Source: Rebecca billardiae RCC1528
Lineage: Eukaryota > Haptophyta
Assembly (NCBI GenBank): GCA_965240325.2
Contig: OZ251241.1
Location: forward strand, 310,001 to 374,000
Direction: 5' to 3'
Length of the DNA: 64,000 nucleotides
A model generated the notes under the pieces. It was given only the letters and a program-made list of their open reading frames with translations, did no database searches and was not told the origin of the DNA. The position numbers and the translations under genes are program-made. Below are positions 38,663 to 48,911 of the stretch, in pieces. How positions within the stretch are numbered: the first letter of the stretch is position 1; every line of letters starts with the position of its first letter.

Positions 38663-39526
38663 TCACGAGGCCAGATCGGGCTCCGCCCCCGCGGGCATGC
38701 ATGCGCTGCGCATCTCGTCGTCGGCTGCTCTCCCCTTCGCGTCGGGCGGGACGGGGGCCACGGCCGTCAGCCCGCCCGCCGCCTCGGCCGCCCACTGCTC
38801 GAGGGCTGCGACCAGCTCGGCGCGCCCCGCCTGTAGCTCCTGCGCGTGGAAGCGCGCGCGCGCCACGCTGCCCGCGTGCGAGAAGCGCAGCTCCAGCTCG
38901 TCGTTCAGACCACCCATGGGGTTGAACTCGCGGTACTCCGCCGCCGCGATGAACGTGGACGCCGGGATGACCAGCGCGCTGCCGGGCCGGCTGCGCAGGC
39001 GCAGGACGAGGCACGGCTCGTGGGGCTCGAGCCCGAGCGCGCTCCGCGGCACGAGGAAGAGGCCGAGGCGGAAGTGGCCGCGCGCGAGGAGGTAGCGCTC
39101 GTACATCGCGTGCGCTGCGCGCCATGTGACGAGTGCGGACGCCAGCAGCAGCGCGCTCGCCGCGAAGAGTCCGATGGGCGTGCGAACGCTCGCCACCGTC
39201 TGCCGTTGCGATGGCACCAGCTCTGCGCGGATGGCAACCACCGCGCAGGTAACGAAGAGCGGCACGATCAAGGCGCATACCGATGTGATGAGCACGATGT
39301 GCACGCCCTTCGGGATGAAGCGCACGCTGGCAGGCAGCGGCGTCGTGCCATCGGCGCACGCGGAGACGACGGCCTCCCACTTCGCCACAGCTGCGCCGTC
39401 ATCGGTTGCCGTCTGGCCGGCCACGCCGCTCGATTTGAAGAGCGCGTCGTAGCCGCGCGGGCGGCGCGCGAGACGACGATCGTACGTCGCTCGCCGACGT
39501 GCGCGCGCACTCGCCACCGCCTGCAT
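38663..39526 (-). CDS. Unrecognised two-TM membrane protein
   Basis: 287 residues from ATG 39526 (MQAVASARARRRATYDRRLA); the frame opens earlier only with a GTG. Two adjacent membrane helices: VHIVLITSVCALIVPLFVTC and LFAASALLLASALVTWRAAH, residues ~85-160. A soluble C-terminal domain follows with beta strands (FRLGLFLVPRSALGLEPHEP, CLVLRLRSR, SALVIPASTFIAAAEYREFN, ELELRFSHAG) ending in a helix (AELVAALEQWAAEAAG). The strand-then-helix order is reminiscent of a PH/GRAM-like fold, but this is by eye only. It is divergent from the coiled-coil gene at 39787. Confidence 0.6.
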   Translation of the reverse strand: MQAVASARARRRATYDRRLARRPRGYDALFKSSGVAGQTATDDGAAVAKWEAVVSACADGTTPLPASVRFIPKGVHIVLITSVCALIVPLFVTCAVVAIRAELVPSQRQTVASVRTPIGLFAASALLLASALVTWRAAHAMYERYLLARGHFRLGLFLVPRSALGLEPHEPCLVLRLRSRPGSALVIPASTFIAAAEYREFNPMGGLNDELELRFSHAGSVARARFHAQELQAGRAELVAALEQWAAEAAGGLTAVAPVPPDAKGRAADDEMRSACMPAGAEPDLAS

Positions 39527-39786
39527 GTGCGCGTGTGGACGCCCTGGAGGAGGGGGCTCCGCCCACCGAGCAGTTGCGCGACGACCCACCCTTTTCGCTT
39601 TTGCCTGTGCGGCGGCAAGGAGGGCGAGGGGCTCTGACCGGCGCCGGACTCAAGCCAGCCGCCGCCGTCGTCGGTCGGTAACGTCGCCCGGCGAAGGTAA
39701 CGATGCGACAAATCACCCCGATTATTGAGAACGCGAATCGGCATCGGCGCGCCAGAGAAGAAGACGCGACGACGCCCCCGATCAGC

Positions 39787-40530
39787 ATGGCCTGGGCGTG
39801 GGCGCTCCTCGCCTCCATGGCGAGCGCGAGCGCCAGCACGGATCTTGCCGCCTTTCGGCGCGCGCTCTTCGATGACATGCGTGCAAGGCATGGCGCAGCA
39901 AGTCCCGGCTCACCACTACGCGTTCGAGTGCAGCCGGCGCCGCCCGTCGGCTCTGCGGCCGCGGAGCTTGACGCTGTGCGCGTCGCACGCCTCGACGCGC
40001 TGCGTGACGAGGTCTTCGGCTCCGCCGAGGTCATGCGCGCGCGTGCTCGCGCGCTGGACGCCGACTTGCAGCTTGCCCGCGCGGAAGCCGCAGAGTCCCG
40101 CGCCCGCAACGCCGAGCTCGAGGCGGAGGTGCACGAGGCGCGTGAGCTGCTCGACGCAGGAGATGAGCGGAGCGCCGTGCTGCAGGCGCTGCTGGGCGAG
40201 ATGCGCCCGCAGCTCGACGGCGCGCGCGCGGAGCTCTCGAGCGCACACGAGCAGCTCGATGCCGCGCGCGCCGAGCTCGAGCTCACGCGCGCCGAGCTCG
40301 AGAGCGCGCGGGCGGCTGCGCGCGAGCAAGAGCAGCGAGCGCACGGGCTCGATGCCGAGCTGAGCGCCGCCAACGCCGCCAAGGGCGAGCTGGTCGTGCA
40401 GATCGCGCAGGCCGACCGCGAGGCGCGGCAGTTGCAGGAGCGACTGCGCGATGTGGAGGCCGAGGCCCAGGCCGCACGCGACAGCCTCTCGCGGGCCATG
40501 AGCACACCCGATGATGTGCCAGGCTACTGA
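39787..40530 (+). CDS. Secreted or luminal coiled-coil protein
   Basis: 247 residues from ATG 39787, chosen because it gives a signal peptide (MAWAWALLASMASASAS); an in-frame ATG at 39703 would bury it. Residues ~85-235 are an uninterrupted heptad-like coiled coil (RARALDADLQLARAEAAESR, AELESARAAAREQEQRAHGL and similar) rich in Ala, Glu, Arg and Leu. There is no catalytic domain. The frame is clean and ends at 40530. Likely a structural or tethering protein of the endomembrane or plastid system; function unknown. Confidence 0.6.
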   Translation: MAWAWALLASMASASASTDLAAFRRALFDDMRARHGAASPGSPLRVRVQPAPPVGSAAAELDAVRVARLDALRDEVFGSAEVMRARARALDADLQLARAEAAESRARNAELEAEVHEARELLDAGDERSAVLQALLGEMRPQLDGARAELSSAHEQLDAARAELELTRAELESARAAAREQEQRAHGLDAELSAANAAKGELVVQIAQADREARQLQERLRDVEAEAQAARDSLSRAMSTPDDVPGY

Positions 40531-41098
40531 GCTGCTGAGCTGCAGCACAGAGCGGCGCCGAAGCGGCTGCAGTCCAAGCCGCTGTGCCGTGGCATTGATG
40601 GCGCCTCGTGAGTCGTGACCTGGGGTCACCGAGCTAAGTGCAGAACCAGGCGGTGACTGAGCCGTCCGTGCTGGCAAGGCTTCTCCACCTGCGTCCCGTG
40701 TCCGCGCATTGCGACGCGTGTGATGCATCTATGCTTATTGCTTCATGAGCGTGTCGTCGATGATTTTTCTCGGGCGCGGTTCGTCAGAAGCGCAATTATG
40801 TAAGCGCGGGCGCAAAATTCGCTGGCTGGCGGTTTGCGCACGCTTTTTCACAAAATTAGACGGAGATCGATGAATTCGTCATTGATTGTCGGCGGACTGT
40901 CCGGTTTTCATCCCAAGAGGCCAAGATCGGCGTTCGGCGGTCCGGCCGAAATCGATCGTCCCTCGTCGCAATTTCGGTCGGCTGAGCGGAAGTCGATCAC
41001 GCAAGCACGCGGCGACCCGCGGCCCAACCTCCAAGCAGGTGCTCGCAAAGCGAGGCCAAACTCGGATCCAACAATGGTGAGCGGCTGCTGAGGGCAGA
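40531..41098. other. Intergenic stretch, no gene recognised
   Basis: Upstream region of the four-exon gene. Short frames on both strands are not convincing. Confidence 0.4.
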
Positions 41099-41899
41099 AT
41101 GTGCGGCTCCATGAAGATGCTCAAGCCGCACGGGCGCAGGGTGACGGCGCTGCCGCCCATTCGCAGGCGCGACTTCATCACACGCGGGCAGTTTAGGAAG
41201 CTGGTCAAGCACACGTGCGCGCCCGCGCCCGCGCCCTGGTCTCAGATGCAGCGCGCGCCACCAGCCGCCGATGCGCAGCGCATCCTCCGCAATCACGCGC
41301 CAACCCGTCCCAACCCCCGCCGCGGCGTGCTCCCGCCGCAGGCTGGACCACCTCGAACCCCATCTCTCCGCCAGTCAGCGGCAGTTCCTCGCGTCGGTGC
41401 TGGTGCGCGCACGTGCGAGGCTGCGACCACATTCTGTGCGATCGAAATTCGGCGAGCTCATTTTCCCTCCGCCCGCGCGCGCGCACGCAGACAAAGCGGC
41501 GTACGTCGCTGGTAGGACTGTGGGGCATTTTGCCACACGTGGTGGGTGCGTTTGCGTTCGTGGAAGCTGTGCAGCGGGCTCACTGGCAGCTGCAGCTCGA
41601 GCAGCCGTCATCAGGTGTGCAGCGCGAGCGCGCGCGCATGCATGTGCCTCCTCAATTGCGATCGTGCGCTTGCGCCCCTTGGAGGGTGCAGCGGTCGGCG
41701 TGCGCCGGTGCGCATCGCTGTGCTGCCATGCGTGCCTCACCGTGCCTCTCCATGTACCCTCCCGCCGCCCCTCCCCCGCGCGGCAGACGGGCGTGCAGAT
41801 AGCGGCACAACAGCCGCAGCAGACACACCTTCGGACAGCGACGCGCAGGCCGGCGCGGAGGGTGCCGGCAGCACGAGCGAAAGCCACTTGCCCTGTTAG
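41099..41899 (+). CDS. Small unrecognised protein, four exons
   Basis: Exons 41099-41214, 41342-41435, 41491-41614 and 41787-41899 join in phase to 148 residues. All introns are GT-AG with GTG(C/T)G donors and pyrimidine-rich GCAG acceptors (127, 55 and 172 bp). The product reads MKMLKPHGRRVTALPPIRRR early, then ITRGQFRKLVKH joined to TLDHLEPHLSASQRQFLASV, a possible membrane helix (LVGLWGILPHVVGAFAFVEA) and an acidic Ser/Thr tail ending TSESHLPC and the stop. Each single exon is short and in a different frame, so the gene is invisible to a plain open-frame search. A second ATG at 41111 has better context and may be the start. No family recognised; a small organellar membrane-associated protein is possible. 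Confidence 0.55.
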
Positions 41900-43434
<1,535 letters not shown>

Positions 43435-44581
43435 ATGTGTGGGTCTGGTAGCGCTCTGGCGACGGCGATGAACGCGTTGCACGTCGCGCACCTCGCTATC
43501 TGCATGTCCGCGTGCAGCGCCGCCCTCTTCGTCGCGCAGGTGCGCAAGATTCATGAGCGGCTGCGGCGTGACTCGGCGACGTGACCGGCAGGCGGCAAGC
43601 GGCTTGACTGCTGCGTTCCTGCACGAGGCACTGTGTGCGCCCGAGTTCGTCGCGCTCGGCGGTATGGAGGTGGTGGAGCAGAACGTCCGCTCGGTGTGCA
43701 CCGTCGCCTGCAGTACCGTTCCTGAGAACCCAGCCTTCCTCGGCCTCGACGCACGCGGCGAGGCGTGCCGAACAGACTTGGTCTGCTCGTTCAGCGCGGT
43801 CATCTCGCTCAAGTTCATGCACAACGGCGAGGTCGTACTTGCGCTCGTCAACCTCACCACGGCCGTGTCCGAGCCCAACGTGCAGCCCGTGACGACCGTT
43901 GCCGCTCGGCGGGACGGTCCGGCATCCCGTGTCACAGCTCAGCCGCTCTGTGCCCGGACCGCGCGGGCCGCGCGGCTCGCCGCCGTTGAAGCTCCGCCGC
44001 CGCAGCAGCCAGCGCAGCAGTCGGCGGCGCGACGGCTGCCGCCGCTGCCGCCGGCGCCGCGGCTCGCTCGCTGCACGAGACAGACAGAAGTCGGCGCGCG
44101 CCACCAGTCGTCGCAGCGGTCCGTACCGGCGCGATCCTCGCGTGAGGCCATCATGAGAGCTGACTACGGGGACTCTCACTCGCCGCCGGGTCACACTGAT
44201 GGCCCGGAGCGGCCGCGGCCGCGGCAGGGCGGGTCACCGGTGGCGCGGGTGCCAGTAGCTACCGCCCGGGTGCCAGTAGCTACTGGCACCCGGGGCCTAG
44301 CTAGTATCTATAGTATAGCTACTGGCACCCGCGCGCCCGGGCCCGGCCGCGGCGTCACGCAGTCAGCACGGCTCACACTACGATATGACCGGTTACTCAC
44401 CGATGAGCTCGGACGGACCGGGTCTGTCCGGTTGGACGTCGAGTTTCATTGCGGACTACGCCGTACGCGGCTGACCGCCCGACGATCGGCCGGCCCCGCG
44501 GCGGAGGCGGCAGCGGGCGCGGAGGCTGACCGGAGGCGCGGAGCGGGTCGGGCGCAGCTGACTCAGCAGCCTCCGCGATGA
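43435..44581 (+). CDS. Possible two-exon unrecognised membrane protein, 3' end unsure
   Basis: Exon 1 from ATG 43435 to 43539 encodes MCGSGSALATAMNALHVAHL and AICMSACSAALFVAQ, a hydrophobic segment. A 52-bp GT-AG intron (GTGCGC...CGGCAG, 43540-43591) joins it in phase to AASGLTAAFLHEALCAPEFV, ALGGMEVVEQNVRSVCTVAC and SAVISLKFMHNGEVVLALVN, which read like a real, cysteine-containing folded protein. After ~43900 the frame becomes Arg/Pro/Ala-rich and runs through the palindromic sequence at 44245-44333, so the true stop or a further intron probably lies earlier. Exons upstream of 43435 are also possible. No family recognised. Confidence 0.35.
44245..44333. repeat. Nested perfect palindromes
   Basis: A perfect 30-bp palindrome (half-site CCCGGGTGCCAGTAG) lies at 44265-44294. 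It sits inside a wider inverted pair CGCGGGTGCCAGTAGCTA (44245-44262) and its inverse (44316-44333). Four copies of GGTGCCAGTAGCTA or its complement thus occur within 89 bp, able to form alternative hairpins or a cruciform. Confidence 0.9.
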
Positions 44582-45003
44582 CTCTCACGACGTACGGTCC
44601 TACTGGTCGATAACACGACTCTCACTTGGTCAGGCGACTGCTACTACTTACTAGTACCGTACACTCTACAGTGAGCCGCGCGGGCCCGGGCTGACCGCGC
44701 GCACCGCCGGGCGCGGCTGCTGCCACAAGTCACGACTCAGCGCCGGACGATGACCGGGACCGGGACTCAGTCCGACAGCTGCGTGGCAGGCCGTGACCGA
44801 CGTGAACGGTGAATCCGACTCCGAGCTTTGAAGCACTTCATCACTGCTCGTCCGACTGGATGGCGCGGCTGCTCGCTGCTCGTGCGCCGCACCGCCGCCA
44901 CCGCCTCCGCCGCGCTCTCGTGCGCGGAGGCTTGGCGCCGAGTCCTTCGCGCGCGAGCTCGAGCTTGCACGCGCCTGGGACGCGCGCCCGCACCCCGCAC
45001 GTG
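44582..45003. other. Unassigned stretch, possibly 3' exons of the minus-strand coiled-coil gene
   Basis: The first ~120 bp are AT-mixed spacer. From ~44850 the minus strand is GC-rich and could hold further exons of the gene at 45004, but phases do not settle. Confidence 0.3.
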
Positions 45004-45539
45004 TCACCTCGTGCGCAGGAGCCAGGTCCGCTTCGAGCCGCCCAAGCTCCTCCGCGCCTTCCTCGCGCGCGGCAGCGCGCTCGGCCTGACGGCCACGTGC
45101 GCGCGCGCCTCACGCCGAGCAGCAGCGGCAAGCGCGAACGCAGCGGTTTGCCGAGCAGGCTTGCTCGCGGCGGCATCGGCCGAGGCTGCGCGCCACTTGG
45201 CCTCGGCCACGCCGAGCAGCACCCTAAGTGCAGCCATCGTCTCGGCGGCCGCCGCCGTCCGTTCGGCTGCTGCAGCGTGCTCCGCGTGCAGCTGCTTCTC
45301 GAGTCTCGGCACGGCGCTCAGCTCGCAGCTCTTGCGCACGTTCGCCTCCGACAGTTCGGCAACGTGGATCGCGAGCAGGTCGGCGCTGCCGTCCACGGCA
45401 GCAATGCTTGCCGCCGAGAGCTGCGTGCCGTGCGGCGGGCGCCGCGGCGCGGGCGGGCGGGTGGCGGGCGATGAGCGATGGGCCGGGCCAGCGATCGGCG
45501 TCTCGTCGACGAGTGCGGGCAGCTGGTGGCGAGCTCCGG
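45004..45539 (-). CDS. Possible spliced coiled-coil protein, exon(s) only
   Basis: On the minus strand a pyrimidine-rich acceptor (CCACCTCCCTGCTGCCCG then TGCAAG) precedes an open frame from 45539. It contains LSAASIAAVDGSADLLAIHV, AELSEANVRKSCELSAVPRL, EKQLHAEHAAAAERTAAAAE and TMAALRVLLGVAEAKWRAAS, a plausible coiled coil. Near 45110-45080 another frame offers AERAAAREEGAEELGRLEAD, so an intron probably separates them, but the phase I get does not fit and the boundaries are unresolved. No upstream start exon was found. Confidence 0.35.
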
Positions 45540-46339
45540 CTTGCACGGGCAGCAGGGAGGTGGAAGGGTGAGGGCAGCGGGCAGTCGGCACGGCCAGGCG
45601 GCGGTAGTGACACGACGGCGGTCAACACGGAGGGGTCGAGCCGCGGGCACGTGGTCTCGGCAGCTGCCGCGCGGGCAGCTGGGTCATGCGGGGCGGCGCT
45701 GCAGGTTGCACCCGCCGTGTGAGGCGTCGAGCCGCATCCGCTCTGAGGGCTCGATCTGGGCGGTGGACACGAACGCCGTAAGCGGAGTGCTGCAGGCGGG
45801 GCCGCGAGAGGCGGGGCCGCAACAACTTCCGCCGTTATCGCCGGGCGGCGACGCCTAGTCGCCGCCCTCCTCGCGCGCCATCGCAGTGATCTGACCCCAC
45901 ACGCCTGGCATCATCGCCTCGGAGAAGTGCTAGTGCCGCGCAGCTCCAAACTCGAGCGGCGTGCGTGCTCGGAGCAGCAGCCGGCTGCGGATCAGGCTTC
46001 AGTCGAATGCATACGCACCTGTGGCTGCCGTGCATGGCCTCCTCACCGAGGAAGAAGGGTGTTCTGTGGCCATCCATAAAAAAAGGTGCGCACTGGCGCC
46101 CGAGCCGCCCGCGCGGCACGCGACCTCAACTGCACCTGTTCCGATCTCGAGCTGTGGGCAGGGCGGGGTGTCTTGGATCGATGGGGAGACGCTCGGGGAA
46201 ATTCGTCGGGGTAGTCTGGGACTGCGCGCGCACGCTCCCCGCCCTTCAGCGCGCCGCGCGTCGCCATGCTGAATTTCCGCGAGCGGGCGGGTGCAGGGGG
46301 GGGCCCGTAACGACATCTTTTCCGAAATCTTGCGCTGTG

Positions 46340-46340
<1 letters not shown>
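45540..46340. other. Intergenic stretch, no gene resolved
   Basis: May contain the first exon of the coiled-coil gene. Nothing else supported. Confidence 0.35.

Positions 46341-46382
<42 letters not shown>
46341..46382. repeat. (TA)n microsatellite at the edge of duplication copy 2
   Basis: About 42 bp of perfect TA directly joining the inverted duplicate at 46381. Confidence 0.95.
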
Positions 46383-46386
<4 letters not shown>

Positions 46387-47276
46387 CGGCTACGCCGATC
46401 TTCGGGTAGTGAACAACGAAGTTGGGGGCGCACGGCCCTAGTGGCTAGTGCTCAGAGTCACCGATCACGCAGCTTGTGAATGTGAGCAGCAGCCGCGGCT
46501 TGTGACGACACGGTCGGACGGTCGGACGGTGCCGGTGCGGCGGGGGCAGCGGCGGCGCGACGGCGTCGGCGGTGGCGCGCTCGCACAGCGTCCTGCAGCA
46601 CGTAAGCGCAGCGTGACTGCGTGTGCAGCAGCGCGCCGCTCAGCTCCCGCCGCTCCACGCCGCCGCAGCGGCGCGCGCGGCGCGCGCCCGCTTCGGCCGC
46701 GGCCGCGCCCGCCACCGTCCGTCGCGCCGCCGCCAGCTGCTGCGCCGTCGGTGACGGCGGCGGGTCGAGTGCGGAGAGGAGGTGGATGAGCCAGTGCAGC
46801 CCGGACTGCGTGACGTCCACGTCCACCACCGCGTCCTCCTTCGCCACCGCCATCTCCTCCGCCCGCCCCGCCCCCCAGCGGCGGTCCCACCACCCAGGCG
46901 GCGACCGGCCCGGCGCGCGCTGCGGGCGCCCGCGCGCCGCCGCTGCCGTCGGCGGCGGCGATCGCGGCGGCGAGCGGCGATCGCGGCAGCCCGTCGGGCG
47001 GCGGCGGCGGCGCGCCGCCGCCCTCCGCTCCGCCCTCCGACGCCGCCCTCCGACGCCGCCCTCCGACGCCGCCCTCCGACGCCGCCCTCCGACGCCGCCG
47101 CCTCCGATCCGCCCCGCCGCCGCCGGGCGACTGCGCTCGGATGACGAACCGGCTGGGCGGCAGCGACCAGCCGCGTGGGCGGCGTGACGCGACGCGCTCT
47201 CCGCCGCTGACGGAGGAGTTGACGGAGGTCGTGCGCGCGAGGTCGGCGGCGGTGTGCGCGGCGGCGCTGGGCGAGT
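46381..47276 (-). repeat. Segmental duplication copy 2 (896 bp), truncated gene copy
   Basis: Inverted near-identical copy of 37338-38233. It carries the 3' part of the hypothetical gene (HWLIHLLSALDPPP... through the same stop) but lacks its first ~115 residues and promoter, so it is probably a non-functional fragment. One edge fuses to a (TA)n tract and the other to TATATATATAATT (47276-47288). Confidence 0.9.
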
Positions 47277-47738
47277 ATATATATAATTTCTCGCCACTGA
47301 TTATTAAATATATCGGCGGACGCCATCGCAGACGGTGACGAGAGTCAGATACCAATTGTATGCGCGCGCAGACGAATACGATGAACGGCCGGTGAGAGCC
47401 CGCTGAGATGCATGCAGCATCATGGCGGCGGATGCGCCATGCGGAGCGGCGCTGCCACAGTCAGCCAGCAGCGCGGCCCGCACGGTCCGGCTCAGGTTCT
47501 AGTCCTCGCCGCATGCAACGGGTGCATGTGTGGATCTCAGCGACGACAGCTCGAGCCGACGCGCCGGCCATCCCATCAGCCACCCACACCTGCTCAAGCG
47601 CGCAGCCGGCTGCCGTACCTGCGTACGGTATCGCCTGATCGGTCTGCCGTGCACGGCGCCAAGCCGCTCAGCTCGCGACGCTGTGTGCAGCCTTCGCTGC
47701 GCGACTTGTTCGGACGTGTGGCCGGGGCGTGGCGGCGG
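47277..47738. other. Intergenic stretch, no gene recognised
   Basis: Begins AT-rich, then mixed composition; 3' flank of the ARM-like gene. Confidence 0.4.
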
Positions 47739-48812
47739 TCATAGCTCCACGGGCTCCGCGGCCACCTTCTGGAGCAGGTCCTGCAGCTGCCGCGCCGTGT
47801 CGGCGATCGTCTGCACCTGCGGGAACGACTCGAGCGCCGACTTGAGCACAGGCAGCGCGCCCGCGTCGACCGCGTGGTGGCGCAGGCCGCGCATGTCCAC
47901 GTCCGGCACCTCCTGCATGCAGTCGTACAGCACGCCGAGCCCCTGCAGCTGCGTCTCGACGTGCGCCGGCACGAGCGTGAGCGAGCGCAGCAGCCGGCGC
48001 ACCCCGTCCGCGCGCACGACGAGCGCATTCTTCGCCTCGCCGTGCCTGTAGCACACGTGCAGCAGCGTGCGCAGCGCAATCGGCGCCACCTTCTCGTGCA
48101 CCTCCTCCCACTTGGCGACCAGCTCGAGCGAGGCGGCGATGGCCTCGGGCACGCCGAGCTCGGCCGCGCCGTCCTGCATCTCGGGGTTGCCGTCGGCCAG
48201 CGCGCCGAGCACCATCAGCCCGCGCACGAAGAGCGTCGGCTCGGGCGGCTTCTCCTTGGTCGCGCCCTTGGCCGCCGCCATCCACGTGTGCAGCGGCGCG
48301 AGGACGGAGCCCATCAGCGAGTCCTCGTTGAACGAGGCGAGGGCGGCCTTCTTCGACTCGGGAGCCCCCAGCACGCGGTACAGGAGCTGGTACGCGGGCA
48401 CGACGAAGCTCGACTCCTGCGGGTGCTGCACGAGCCCCTCGCACACCGCGTGCAGCCCGCGCTCGCGCACAATCTCCTCGAGCGTCTCGCCACGCTTGGA
48501 CGCACCCGAGCGCGTGAGGTCGAGGAAGGAGATGATCGACTCCATCTGCTCCGCAGGGTCGGTGAGGTTGTCGTTCATGTGCTTCACGATTCGTGCCGTG
48601 CCAACGATGTTGAGCACATGCGGCTTCGGCTTGTTCGCCTCAATGTGTGCGATTGCCGCAGCGATGAGCAGGATCACGCACGCGACGCCGCGGAAATGCC
48701 AGTAGTACACCTCGCCCACGGCGAAGGTGAAGAGCACGGGCGGCGTCAGCTTGAGCCACGAGAACGGCACCGGCTGGTTCTTCTTCGACTTTGGGATCTT
48801 TGGCATCGACAT
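47739..48812 (-). CDS. ARM-like repeat protein with N-terminal membrane helices
   Basis: 357 residues from ATG 48812 (MSMPKIPKSKKNQPVPFSWL); an upstream in-frame extension opens with a GTG and would run into the divergent promoter. Residues ~17-60 contain two hydrophobic stretches (LKLTPPVLFTFAVGEVYYWH, VACVILLIAAAIAHIEA), so the protein is membrane-anchored. The rest is a helical solenoid of ARM-like units: ETLEEIVRERGLHAVCEGLV, PAYQLLYRVLGAPESKKAAL, FVRGLMVLGALADGNPEMQD, PEAIAASLELVAKWEEV, IALRTLLHVCYRHGEAKNAL and GLGVLYDCMQEVPDV. No enzyme domain. It is divergent from the TPR-oxygenase gene. Function unknown. Confidence 0.7.
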   Translation of the reverse strand: MSMPKIPKSKKNQPVPFSWLKLTPPVLFTFAVGEVYYWHFRGVACVILLIAAAIAHIEANKPKPHVLNIVGTARIVKHMNDNLTDPAEQMESIISFLDLTRSGASKRGETLEEIVRERGLHAVCEGLVQHPQESSFVVPAYQLLYRVLGAPESKKAALASFNEDSLMGSVLAPLHTWMAAAKGATKEKPPEPTLFVRGLMVLGALADGNPEMQDGAAELGVPEAIAASLELVAKWEEVHEKVAPIALRTLLHVCYRHGEAKNALVVRADGVRRLLRSLTLVPAHVETQLQGLGVLYDCMQEVPDVDMRGLRHHAVDAGALPVLKSALESFPQVQTIADTARQLQDLLQKVAAEPVEL

Positions 48813-48911
48813 GGCGACTCCGCCTGTGGCGCGCCCTCGCGACCGGCGACGACGAAATGTCTGGACCGCGGCAGCCCTCCTCGGTCGCTCGGCTCCGCCC
48901 AATGACGATGG
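48813..48911. promoter_or_regulatory. Short divergent intergenic region
   Basis: 99 bp between opposite start codons (171 bp if the downstream gene starts at 48984). Probable bidirectional promoter; no recognisable element. Confidence 0.35.

Noticed and set aside
44245-44333. CRISPR-like repeat cluster
   Set aside because: The repeated word appears in both orientations as palindromes, without regular spacers, in a eukaryotic context.
46291-46479. Frames encoding Ile-Tyr repeats
   Set aside because: Translation of (TA)n microsatellites; similar artefacts occur at 26822-27079 and 42393-42731.
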